Below, in pieces: positions 8,683 through 16,600 of a DNA stretch of 37,982 bases. Position 1 is the first letter of the stretch; each line of letters starts with the position of its first letter. The notes beneath the pieces were generated by a model that was not told where the DNA came from, made no database searches, and was given only the letters and a program-made list of their open reading frames with translations. The stretch is from an uncultured Bacteroidales bacterium (GTDB lineage: Bacteria > Bacteroidota > Bacteroidia > Bacteroidales > Paludibacteraceae). The stretch is taken from the NCBI GenBank assembly GCA_937915765.1, contig CALGHE010000072.1:1-37982 (forward strand), written 5' to 3'. A program made the translations under genes and the position numbers.

Positions 8683-9174
8683 ATGAATGCTAAAAATTTT
8701 AAAAGATACGGAGCTGCTCTGATTATCGCTGCTGCTCTTGGTTGCAATTCTGACTTGTGCGCTCAGACTCAAAACGACTCTATGACAAATGTGCAGCACA
8801 GAAAAAAGGACACTCACAGAGATGACCATAGAAGAGATCGCCACAGAGATGACCACAGAAGAGACCTCTTCAGACCGTTTCCTTTGCAGGACGACAAGTT
8901 TGCAATCATCACAGACAAAGTCAAAGACGCATCATTCAAGGATTGTAAACTTGCTATTATAGAAGTAGGCTGCATCGACAATTATTTCGTATGCAGACAG
9001 GTTTTGTCCTTGCTAAAGCTGTTCACTTTCGACGATGACAAGCTCGAAGTTCTGAAAATCATGAGCCCATACATATTAGACAAGGAAAATTATGAAATGC
9101 TGTCTGAACACTTCACATTTGACAAAAACAAGAGAACTGCTGAAAATATAATGAAGAAAAATTCGGAAAAGTAA
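8683..9174 (+). CDS. Secreted DUF4476-domain protein with His/Arg/Asp-rich linker
   Basis: 163 residues from the ATG at 8683. An earlier in-frame start would lie within the uvrA coding region and is unlikely. The N-terminus is a signal peptide (hydrophobic stretch ALIIAAALGC, probable cleavage after LCAQ). A charged linker follows with a duplicated nonapeptide HRDDHRRDR/HRDDHRRDL, encoded by two 27-base tandem copies. The C-terminal half matches the pattern of DUF4476 as I know it: F-x-x-x-K-x-K-x-x-I, then VLSLLKLFTFDDDKLEVL, then a second FTFDKNK. DUF4476 has no known activity. The histidine-rich linker could bind metal, which is only an inference. It follows uvrA by 8 bases, yet an exported protein has no obvious link to DNA repair. 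Confidence 0.8.
   Translation: MNAKNFKRYGAALIIAAALGCNSDLCAQTQNDSMTNVQHRKKDTHRDDHRRDRHRDDHRRDLFRPFPLQDDKFAIITDKVKDASFKDCKLAIIEVGCIDNYFVCRQVLSLLKLFTFDDDKLEVLKIMSPYILDKENYEMLSEHFTFDKNKRTAENIMKKNSEK
8815..8868 (+). repeat. Two tandem 27-base copies coding HRDDHRRD
   Basis: Copies at 8815–8841 and 8842–8868 differ at only a few positions and encode the charged linker of the DUF4476 protein. Such short in-frame repeats can change copy number by slippage. Confidence 0.7.
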
Positions 9175-9200
9175 ATTTTTGCAAAAAAAACGCGAAATAT

Positions 9201-9231
9201 TTTTCTTTTTAATTTATTTGATGTATTTTTG
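9201..9231 (+). promoter_or_regulatory. Candidate promoter of the NAD-salvage operon
   Basis: TATTTTTG (9224–9231) matches the TAnnTTTG -7 consensus, with TTTT (9201–9204) 19 bases upstream as a weak -33. Transcription would start near 9239 and give a leader of about 20 bases before pncB. No NAD-responsive operator is recognisable. Confidence 0.42.
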
Positions 9232-9260
9232 ACACAAATTAAAAAAAAACAGTAAAGCCT

Positions 9261-10511
9261 ATGAAACCTATAATGACATCTCTTTTAGAGACCGACCTCT
9301 ACAAAATTTCTATGGGACAGGCGATTTTTCACCAGTTCCCTAGTTTCAAAACTACGTGGACGTTTAAATGCCGGAATAAGGATGTGAAATTCACATCTGC
9401 AATGGTTGATGAAATAAAACATCAGCTGTCAGAATATTGCAAATTGCGATTTACAGAAGACGAACTTGAGTATCTTCGCAACATAGGAGTAAAGCGTGAC
9501 AGAAACGGAATTGTCACCAAGAAAGGCTGGATAAAGGATTCTTACATAGATTTCCTCAGAATATGGCACCCTCGCTACGAAGAGTTTGAAATTTCTGACA
9601 AAGCAGAATGTGGATTAAGCATCGAGGCAAAAGGAACATGGATGAACACAAGCATGTACGAAATTCCGACCCTCGCAATCGTAAACGAAGTGTATTTCAG
9701 ACTTGCGCATAATTACGACGACCTTCGCAAGCAATTCGAAAACAAGCTCAATGCAAAGATTTCGCTTCTCAAGAACGGCACTTATGAACTCGGACATTTC
9801 TCTGAATTCGGTTTGCGCCGAAGATTGTCTGCCGAGTGCCAGGAGATGGCTGTTAAAAAGCTGAAGGAGACCAAAACAGACGGCAACTCTATATTCGTCG
9901 GAACAAGCAACGTTTACCTTGCAAAGAAATACGGACTGACCCCTGTCGGAACAATGGCTCACGAGTGGATAATGTGCGTCGGACAAGGCAACAGGGCAAT
10001 AAATCCTGCTTATTCAAACCTATACGCAATGCGCGCCTGGGTGAACGAATTTAAGGTTCAGAACGGAACCGTGCTGACCGACACTATCACAACAGACTGC
10101 TTCTTGCGTGATTTTGACGAAGAGTTCGCCACTGTGTTCAGCGGTGTAAGGCACGACTCCGGCGACCCATTCGTATGGGGCGACAAAATGATAGAGCATT
10201 ACAAAAGTCTGGGCATCGACCCTCTTTCTAAAACTTTGCTTTTCAGCGACAGCCTGAATTTTGAAAAGGCCACCAAACTGAAACGTTATTTTGACGGCAA
10301 AGCTAAAGTTGCTTTCGGAATAGGGACTTATCTTGCTAACGACACAGATGTTCCGCCTCTTAACATCGTAATGAAAACCACTAGCTGCAACGGCGGTGAC
10401 GTGGCTAAAATCTCAGATACTCCAGGTAAAGGGATGTGCAAGAATCCTGAATATGTGGATTATTTGCAAAGATCTATTGACTGGAGAATGAATCATGCTG
10501 AAATGTACTGA
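9261..10511 (+). CDS. pncB: Nicotinate phosphoribosyltransferase
   Basis: Converts nicotinate and phosphoribosyl pyrophosphate to nicotinate mononucleotide, with ATP hydrolysis driving the reaction through a phosphohistidine. The 416 residues are close to the roughly 400 of the E. coli enzyme. Diagnostic stretches are the N-terminal TDLYKISMGQ (11–20), GTSNVYLAKKYGL, the GTMAHEW segment with the probable phosphorylated H234, and the phosphoribosyl-binding GVRHDSGDP. It is the first gene of a three-gene operon: a Nudix hydrolase follows after 9 bases and the NadE–PncA fusion after that. Together they cover all of nicotinamide salvage except the NadD adenylyl transfer, which is not in the window. 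Confidence 0.96.
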   Translation: MKPIMTSLLETDLYKISMGQAIFHQFPSFKTTWTFKCRNKDVKFTSAMVDEIKHQLSEYCKLRFTEDELEYLRNIGVKRDRNGIVTKKGWIKDSYIDFLRIWHPRYEEFEISDKAECGLSIEAKGTWMNTSMYEIPTLAIVNEVYFRLAHNYDDLRKQFENKLNAKISLLKNGTYELGHFSEFGLRRRLSAECQEMAVKKLKETKTDGNSIFVGTSNVYLAKKYGLTPVGTMAHEWIMCVGQGNRAINPAYSNLYAMRAWVNEFKVQNGTVLTDTITTDCFLRDFDEEFATVFSGVRHDSGDPFVWGDKMIEHYKSLGIDPLSKTLLFSDSLNFEKATKLKRYFDGKAKVAFGIGTYLANDTDVPPLNIVMKTTSCNGGDVAKISDTPGKGMCKNPEYVDYLQRSIDWRMNHAEMY

Positions 10512-10520
10512 CAAAAACTC

Positions 10521-11081
10521 ATGATTATGAACAAATGGATAATAAACGAAACTGAAACTCTGCTCAGCACTCCTATCGGAAAGTTCTGCAGCACAAACAA
10601 AATCGACCCCAGCGGCACTGAGCGCAAATACATATCCATGAACGCGCCGGACTGGGTGTGCGCTATTGTTCAGTTTGATGATAAGCCGAACGAGTTTCTG
10701 ATGGTTAAACTGTTCCGTCACGGCATAAACCAAGAGGTTGTTGAGTTTCCGTCCGGGATGGTGGACGACGGCGAGAGCGCGCTTCAGGCTCTTAGGAGAG
10801 AACTAAAGGAAGAGCTGGGAATAGACAGCGAAAACATCGTCAGTCTGACCGAGCTCTACTCGGCCTGCCCAAACCCTGCATTCATGGACAACAAGATGAC
10901 TTGCTACTTCGCTGTCATAAACGGATACGGAGCAAACAATCCGGACGAAGACGAGTTTCTGGAATCAGAAATTGTCTCGGCGGAAAAGATGGCAAGCATC
11001 GTCTCGGCAGACAACTACAACGTTATGATGAGATTCGCATGGGAACGTGCCATCTATTTAGGGTTAATTAAACAATTGTAA
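10521..11081 (+). CDS. Nudix hydrolase, ADP-ribose pyrophosphatase-like
   Basis: 186 residues with a perfect Nudix box at G79–I101 (Gx5Ex7REUxEExGU; E94, E97 and E98 should bind the metal). The preceding EVVEFPSG resembles the E-(L/V)-P-(A/S)-G lead-in of ADP-ribose and ADP-sugar pyrophosphatases, and a Pro-rich loop (ACPNPAF) follows at about 16 residues. These enzymes split X–P–P–nucleoside compounds. Being sandwiched between pncB (9 bases upstream) and nadE–pncA (37 bases downstream), it may clear ADP-ribose left by NAD breakdown, or trim another NAD-derived dinucleotide. That assignment rests on position and the box alone. The start could also be the second ATG at 10527. Confidence 0.88.
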   Translation: MIMNKWIINETETLLSTPIGKFCSTNKIDPSGTERKYISMNAPDWVCAIVQFDDKPNEFLMVKLFRHGINQEVVEFPSGMVDDGESALQALRRELKEELGIDSENIVSLTELYSACPNPAFMDNKMTCYFAVINGYGANNPDEDEFLESEIVSAEKMASIVSADNYNVMMRFAWERAIYLGLIKQL

Positions 11082-11086
11082 ATCCA

Positions 11087-11103
11087 GAAGGTTTAAAACC
11101 TTC
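11087..11103 (+). other. Palindromic hairpin in the Nudix–nadE spacer
   Basis: GAAGGTTT and AAACCTTC are separated by one base, so a hairpin with a 3–5 base loop can form 15 bases before the nadE–pncA start. It is followed by A residues rather than a T run, so it is not a standard terminator. It could affect mRNA processing or translation of the last gene. Confidence 0.45.
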
Positions 11104-11118
11104 AAAAAATTTATTATT

Positions 11119-12369
11119 ATGAGAAAGATAAAGGACGAAATAGTAGCTTGGGTCAAAGACTACTTTGCAAAAAATGGAGACAGTGAAACCAAAGCTCTCA
11201 TAGGTATCAGCGGCGGCAAAGACAGCACTGTTGTCGCTGCCGTGTGTGTCGAGGCTCTCGGCAAAGACCGCGTAGTTGGCGTGCTTATGCCGAACGGTGT
11301 GCAGACTGACATAAACGATTCAAAACGCGTCTGCGATTTCCTCGGTATCAAAAGTTATGAAATAAACCTGAAAGAAGGTTATGATGCTCTCGCTCAGGAA
11401 ATCAGTTCTAAAACAGGCTGCGAACTAAGCGCGCAGTTCAAAACCAACACTCCGTCAAGGCTGAGAATGACAACCCTTTACGGCGTTGCAGCTCTTATTG
11501 GGAATTGCCGCATCTCTAACAACGGCAACTTGTCAGAAAGACTAATCGGATACTTCACTATCTGGGGCGATGGAGCTGGCGACTTTGCTCCTTTGGCTAA
11601 TCTGTACGTGAGCGATGTTGTCAACCTCGGAATTGAACTCGGACTGCCTGAAGATTTGGTAAGGAAAGTACCGTCTGACGGCATGTGCGGAAAGAGTGAC
11701 GAGGACAATCTTGGATTCTCTTATGCAGACATAGAGAAGGTGGCAAGAGGCTTATACGACGACGTTGAACCTGAAATTGCGGCTAAAATAAAAAATAAGA
11801 TTAACGGTATCAGCTGGAAATGCAAACTGCTTAATTTGCCGTGCTTCGTCCCATCTCAAAAGGTTCTGGCTATCATTGACGCTCAGAATGACTTCATTGA
11901 CGGCAGTCTTGGTGTCGGCGTAGAGAAATGGTCCATTGCCAAAAAGAATATAATGGGACTCATCCGAAAAGAGAACTATGACCGAATCATATTCACAAAG
12001 GACTGGCATCCTGCAGACCACTGCTCTTTCAAAGAGCAAGGCGGACCTTGGCCTAGCCATTGCGTAGAAGGCGAACTCGGAGCCGAGATAGACTCTGACT
12101 TCCGCAACATGAACGTAAGAGCCGTTACAATAAACAAAGGCTGCAAGCAAGATACTGAAGAATATGGCATAGACGTGCTGACCGAATGCGTTAACGTAAA
12201 GGAGGTACATCTGGTCGGGCTCTGCTACGATTTCTGCGTAGCGTCATGCGCAAAAGAGACTGCAAAAAACAACCCCGGCACAAAGGTTGTCATCAAAAAA
12301 GCCGGCACGGTTGCAATTAACGACAATGCAGTGATCGACTTTGACGGATTAGACATCATTGTTGAATAA
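11119..12369 (+). CDS. nadE: Bifunctional NAD synthetase–nicotinamidase fusion (NadE–PncA)
   Basis: One 416-residue ORF carries two enzymes. Residues 1–240 form an ammonia-dependent NAD synthetase: the PP-loop SGGKDS (31–36), the GDGAGDFAPLANLY segment (150–163) and the PSDGMCGKSDEDNLGFSY region, with no glutaminase domain. Residues 247–416 form a nicotinamidase of the isochorismatase-like fold, with the catalytic triad D254, K340 and C373 and the metal ligands D295, H297, H301 and H314, all aligned by motif to known PncA enzymes. The junction is about six residues, with no stop or frameshift. The second half deamidates nicotinamide and releases ammonia; the first half uses ammonia to make NAD from nicotinate adenine dinucleotide. 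It ends the pncB operon. The domain calls are strong; coupling of the two sites is inference. Confidence 0.93.
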   Translation: MRKIKDEIVAWVKDYFAKNGDSETKALIGISGGKDSTVVAAVCVEALGKDRVVGVLMPNGVQTDINDSKRVCDFLGIKSYEINLKEGYDALAQEISSKTGCELSAQFKTNTPSRLRMTTLYGVAALIGNCRISNNGNLSERLIGYFTIWGDGAGDFAPLANLYVSDVVNLGIELGLPEDLVRKVPSDGMCGKSDEDNLGFSYADIEKVARGLYDDVEPEIAAKIKNKINGISWKCKLLNLPCFVPSQKVLAIIDAQNDFIDGSLGVGVEKWSIAKKNIMGLIRKENYDRIIFTKDWHPADHCSFKEQGGPWPSHCVEGELGAEIDSDFRNMNVRAVTINKGCKQDTEEYGIDVLTECVNVKEVHLVGLCYDFCVASCAKETAKNNPGTKVVIKKAGTVAINDNAVIDFDGLDIIVE

Positions 12370-12383
12370 CAACAAAAACTATC

Positions 12384-12456
12384 AAGGCTATTTCTATAAA
12401 ATCAGGTCAAAACGACCAAGAACCCACGAGAGATTCTAATTTATAGAAATAGCCTT
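12384..12456. terminator. Bidirectional terminator: perfect 17-bp inverted repeat
   Basis: Arms at 12384–12400 and 12440–12456 are exact reverse complements and sit between the convergent nadE–pncA and beta-barrel genes. The 39-base loop holds a smaller hairpin GGTC/GACC (12405–12408 and 12413–12416). T-rich sequence follows on both strands (stronger leftward). The stem is longer, and the loop much longer, than a usual intrinsic terminator. Confidence 0.7.
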
Positions 12457-12459
12457 TAT

Positions 12460-13626
12460 TTACTCTTCAAACTTAACTATACCCTTTCGCTTTTTCACAT
12501 AAAAGCTGCGGTTGATATTATAAGTCAGTCGCACGCCGAAGTTCATACATTTAGTTTCGCCTAAGATGCGTTTTCCCGTCTTATTGCTCGTACTAGAAAG
12601 CAAACTTTGCGCGTCTATCGAAACAGGAACATCAAAAGAACGCGAAACCACAGCACCTTTTATTGACGAGCGGTCGGCACCTTCCGGCAAATAATCAAAA
12701 TCATTACGGTTCTTAAAATTAACACCCTTCACCGTATAATCTGCATAAACACCTATACCTACGCTATTTTTCGACTTCAGCACCAGCTGATATTCCAAAT
12801 CGCCCGACAACATTACAAAAAGAGGCGTCACTGAATAATAGCCTTTGTTTTTAAGTTCGGAGAACTCTCCGCACCCAATCACCTTAGCATCATCTACAAA
12901 CACATCGTACACAGGATAATATGCCGACGTTTTAAGGTTCTCTATTGTCTGAGAATAGTCAACTTTAAACGGCATTCCCACCTTAGCGCCCAAACCTACT
13001 ACAAAGCCGCCAAACTGAAACAAAGCCTGAACAGGGAACTCCATTTGATAATAAGACACATCCTCTCGCACCACGCCAAGTTTGTAATTATAATTGTAAA
13101 AGTCACCTTCGTCATCCACCGACACATAGAAATCTTCTATTCCTTCGTTCACAGAAAAAGAACAAGAAGAACGAACCACGTCAATACCGGAACGCACACC
13201 GGCATAATGCGTAAAATAGTATGAATAACGAGCTCCAACCCCTATACCTGTACCTAATTCATGCTTCACGCCAGGGCTGTCAAAAAAGAACCCTGATTTT
13301 CCTGCACTGACCATTGCAGAAAAGCGATGACGAGCAAACGGTTTGCCTAATGTATCCGGGAAAAGTTTATCCATCGAAGGGAAGAAATCATAATTAAGCC
13401 ACCAAGCATGTTTACCTGTGTACATATTATTTTTTCTCTTCACCTTCGACTGCGAGAACGACTCCACCTTAGCCCTGGCCGCCTTTTGCATCTGTTTGTC
13501 CGCCCTCCTTCTCTGCCGCTCCGACATCTGAGCAGACGCGTCAGACACGTCGAACGAGAGCAAGACAAAAAGCAGCAAAAAAAACCTCACAATCCAATAA
13601 CCCTTTATGTCAAAAAGCCTCACCAT
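12460..13626 (-). CDS. Outer-membrane beta-barrel protein, partner of the giant secreted protein
   Basis: A 388-residue exported protein. The N-terminus is a signal peptide (FFLLLFVLLSFDVSDASA, cut before Q33), followed by a very basic stretch (RQRRRADKQMQKAARAK). From about residue 100 onward it consists of alternating hydrophobic and polar strands with frequent Gly, Tyr and Phe (GTGIGVGARYSYYFTHYAG, GVYADYTVKGVNF, FGVRLTYNINRSFYV), as in small outer-membrane barrels of Bacteroidetes. I do not see the PorP/SprF N-terminal pattern. It begins 21 bases after the giant T9SS protein and is surely in the same transcript, so it may help that protein through or onto the outer membrane, as SprF does for SprB in Flavobacterium. 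That role is an inference from position. Confidence 0.78.
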   Translation of the reverse strand: MVRLFDIKGYWIVRFFLLLFVLLSFDVSDASAQMSERQRRRADKQMQKAARAKVESFSQSKVKRKNNMYTGKHAWWLNYDFFPSMDKLFPDTLGKPFARHRFSAMVSAGKSGFFFDSPGVKHELGTGIGVGARYSYYFTHYAGVRSGIDVVRSSCSFSVNEGIEDFYVSVDDEGDFYNYNYKLGVVREDVSYYQMEFPVQALFQFGGFVVGLGAKVGMPFKVDYSQTIENLKTSAYYPVYDVFVDDAKVIGCGEFSELKNKGYYSVTPLFVMLSGDLEYQLVLKSKNSVGIGVYADYTVKGVNFKNRNDFDYLPEGADRSSIKGAVVSRSFDVPVSIDAQSLLSSTSNKTGKRILGETKCMNFGVRLTYNINRSFYVKKRKGIVKFEE

Positions 13627-13647
13627 CTAAATATCAATCAAATCAAC

Positions 13648-16600
13648 TTATTTAACAATGAATCTTGCTCCAAAGGCCATATCGGCAGAAACTGTAATCT
13701 TCACATAATAAGTTCCGCTCTCTGTCATCGGAGAAACCACAATCTCATCATTTTCATTAAAGCGAGCTCTTTCATTTCGCACCCTTATACCAAGCGGATT
13801 AAACACCTCTACCCTTGCACCTTCAAGTTCCGACTTGTCAAACCCGCACTTGATGTAAACACTCTGTCCTCTATTCACAGGATTTGGATACAATTCAAAC
13901 TTATGCTCCGCATCTATGCAAATCTTTTCGGACAGCAGCACCGTGTCATTCTCAAGAGTCACGCCCACCTGATAACATCCGTCCAACTCCTTGTTCTCTG
14001 TATAATAAGACTTCGTCGCGCCAAGAACAATCTGGTCATCTTTGTACCATTGATACGCCTTGTACTCAAAATCCTTTTCCATAAGCGTGTTATTGCAGAG
14101 CAAAATCCAATTGTACTTGTTGACCACGATAGGGTAAGGGAAACAACGTCTCACAAACAAATGCACCTCAACAATACTGTCACAACCATAAGCAGTCTCT
14201 AACGTATCTGGCTCAAGGAATGTAGTTTCCGTATAAACGACACCTTTGTAAGTAAGCTGATTGCAACTGTCTATCTCGATAACAGTCCTAACCGGACGAT
14301 AAACATCAATCGAGACTTCAACAATACTGTCACAACCAGTCACGCTGCTGGCAAGAGTATCCATCACCAAAGTTGACTCTGTATAAAGCGAGTCCTTGAA
14401 CCACACGCTTCCGCAACCGACCTTGCGGTCCACTCCGTACAACGGCGGCAAAACTTCTATGACAACCTTCAACGGACTTACACAACCAAACTCGTTAATG
14501 TAAGTATCCTCAACCTCTGTGCTTTCCGTATAAATAATACCCTCATGCTCAACAAACTCGCAACTAGACTTATAAAGTGTCTTCAAATCCGGCTGATGCA
14601 CCGTGATATCCACATAAATAATACTGTCGCAGCCTAAAATTGAAGTGTCGCTTTCTACAAAAGATGTATCCTTAGTAAACGTCTGGTCCTTATACTCAAC
14701 GACACTGCAACCTTCAAGCTTCACGGAATCCTCGTAAACCGGATTTATAGTGATAACATAAACCTTGATAGGGTCGCACGGATCGTTCGGCACTACTTTC
14801 CACGAAGTGCTTTCCGTATATACACTGTCTCCCAACGACAAACTTCCGCAAGCCACATACTTCAACGAATCATACTTCTGCGGCAATACCTTCACGTCCA
14901 AAACAATGACACTGTCACAGCCCACGCTATTCTTAAAGGTATTGTCTGTGAATACAGTATCTTTTGTGAAAATATGTATTTCATTATTTGCATTCACATA
15001 ACGATAAGAGACGCACGCCTCCTCGAAAACCTTCCTCTTAGACTCCTTCAATACGTCTATACGGACAGGAACAACACTGTCACACCCGTAAACATTGTGA
15101 AGCGAATCATGCAAAATAACAGACTCCGTGTATTCTACATCTTTGTAAGTAACAGACGAGCAACCTTTGATATAAACAGTGTCTATGCTTTCCGCTGGTG
15201 TTGCGTTATTCACTTTAATAGAAACAACCCTTTTGACACTATCACAATCGCACACCTTGCTCTTTAGCACATCATAGAACATCGTGTCTCTCACGAAATT
15301 CCTCTCTTCACCGCTGAAATATGTATAAGAAACAACGTCGCATCCAACAATAGGCTCAGGCGTTTCGACTGCCACCTTGACAACCCTCACATCCATAACC
15401 ACAACACTATCACAACCCGCCTTATTTACCAATGTATCTTTTACCGTTGATGACCCTTCGGTCATACTGTACTGCTTTCCTGACGCCGACACATACTCAA
15501 ACTTCTCACAGGCGTACACTTTCTTGTTTGTTACCTGAGACGAAGCCGAAATATTTATCTGCACTGGCACTATACTGTCGCAACCAGACGAGTTGACCAT
15601 CGAGTCCATATACATCGTCGATGTTCTGAAGACAAGCTCCTCTCCTTTGTAATTCTTATACACAAAAGAGTCACATCCATTAATAACAACCGTCTCAATC
15701 TCTGACGCAGGTGTTGAATAAGACACATGCACAGACACTTCCCTAATTAAGCTGTCGCAATCACAAACTTCGCTTTTTAACGTGTCATTAAACACAGTGT
15801 CTTTTTTAATTGCAAAATGTTCGCCGTTCAACCTTTCATAAACAACAGAATCACATCCGTTGAAAGCCTCTTCTCTGAACTTAACCTTATGAATGCGGAC
15901 ATCAAGCAGCACTACACTATCACAGCCTGCCACATTCTTTAAATTATCGAGCAACTCCTGGTCTCTCTTTATCACATTTTCAAAACCGTCTGACGTCTTG
16001 TACACCAACGAATCACATGCATGGATTAAAACCGTATCTGTGTCCGAAGAAAGATTTATCTTTATGCTGACAGGAATGATACTGTCACAACCAAAGACAT
16101 TTACCAATGTGTCGTACATCATTGTATCAGAATATACCATAACAGGGGCCACACCATCCATTTCGCTTTCAAACAGAAGCGAGTCGCAACCAACAAGCAC
16201 CCTCGTCTCAACATCCTCTGCCGGAGTTGACTCGTTAACAATTATATTCATTTTTCTGATAACGCTGTCACAATCACAAAGTCCGCATCTTGACTTTATA
16301 GTATCCATGAAAACGGTGTCTTTGTAAAAGACCATAAGTTCTTCATTTTTCACATAGACCACAGAATCACAATCCTTTAAGGTCGAATCGACACGCAAAG
16401 TTTTGTGTATGTTAATACTGACATTCCATACACTATCACAACCACATATCGGAACAACCCCCTTCAGTCTGTCTGAATACGTCGTTGATTCCTTGAACCA
16501 TATCTCCTCTCCTGTTTTTGTAACATAAAGCAACGAGTCGCAAGCATGAATCACGCTGTTTTTAAATACTGAATAGTTAACTGTTATATTCACAGGAATT

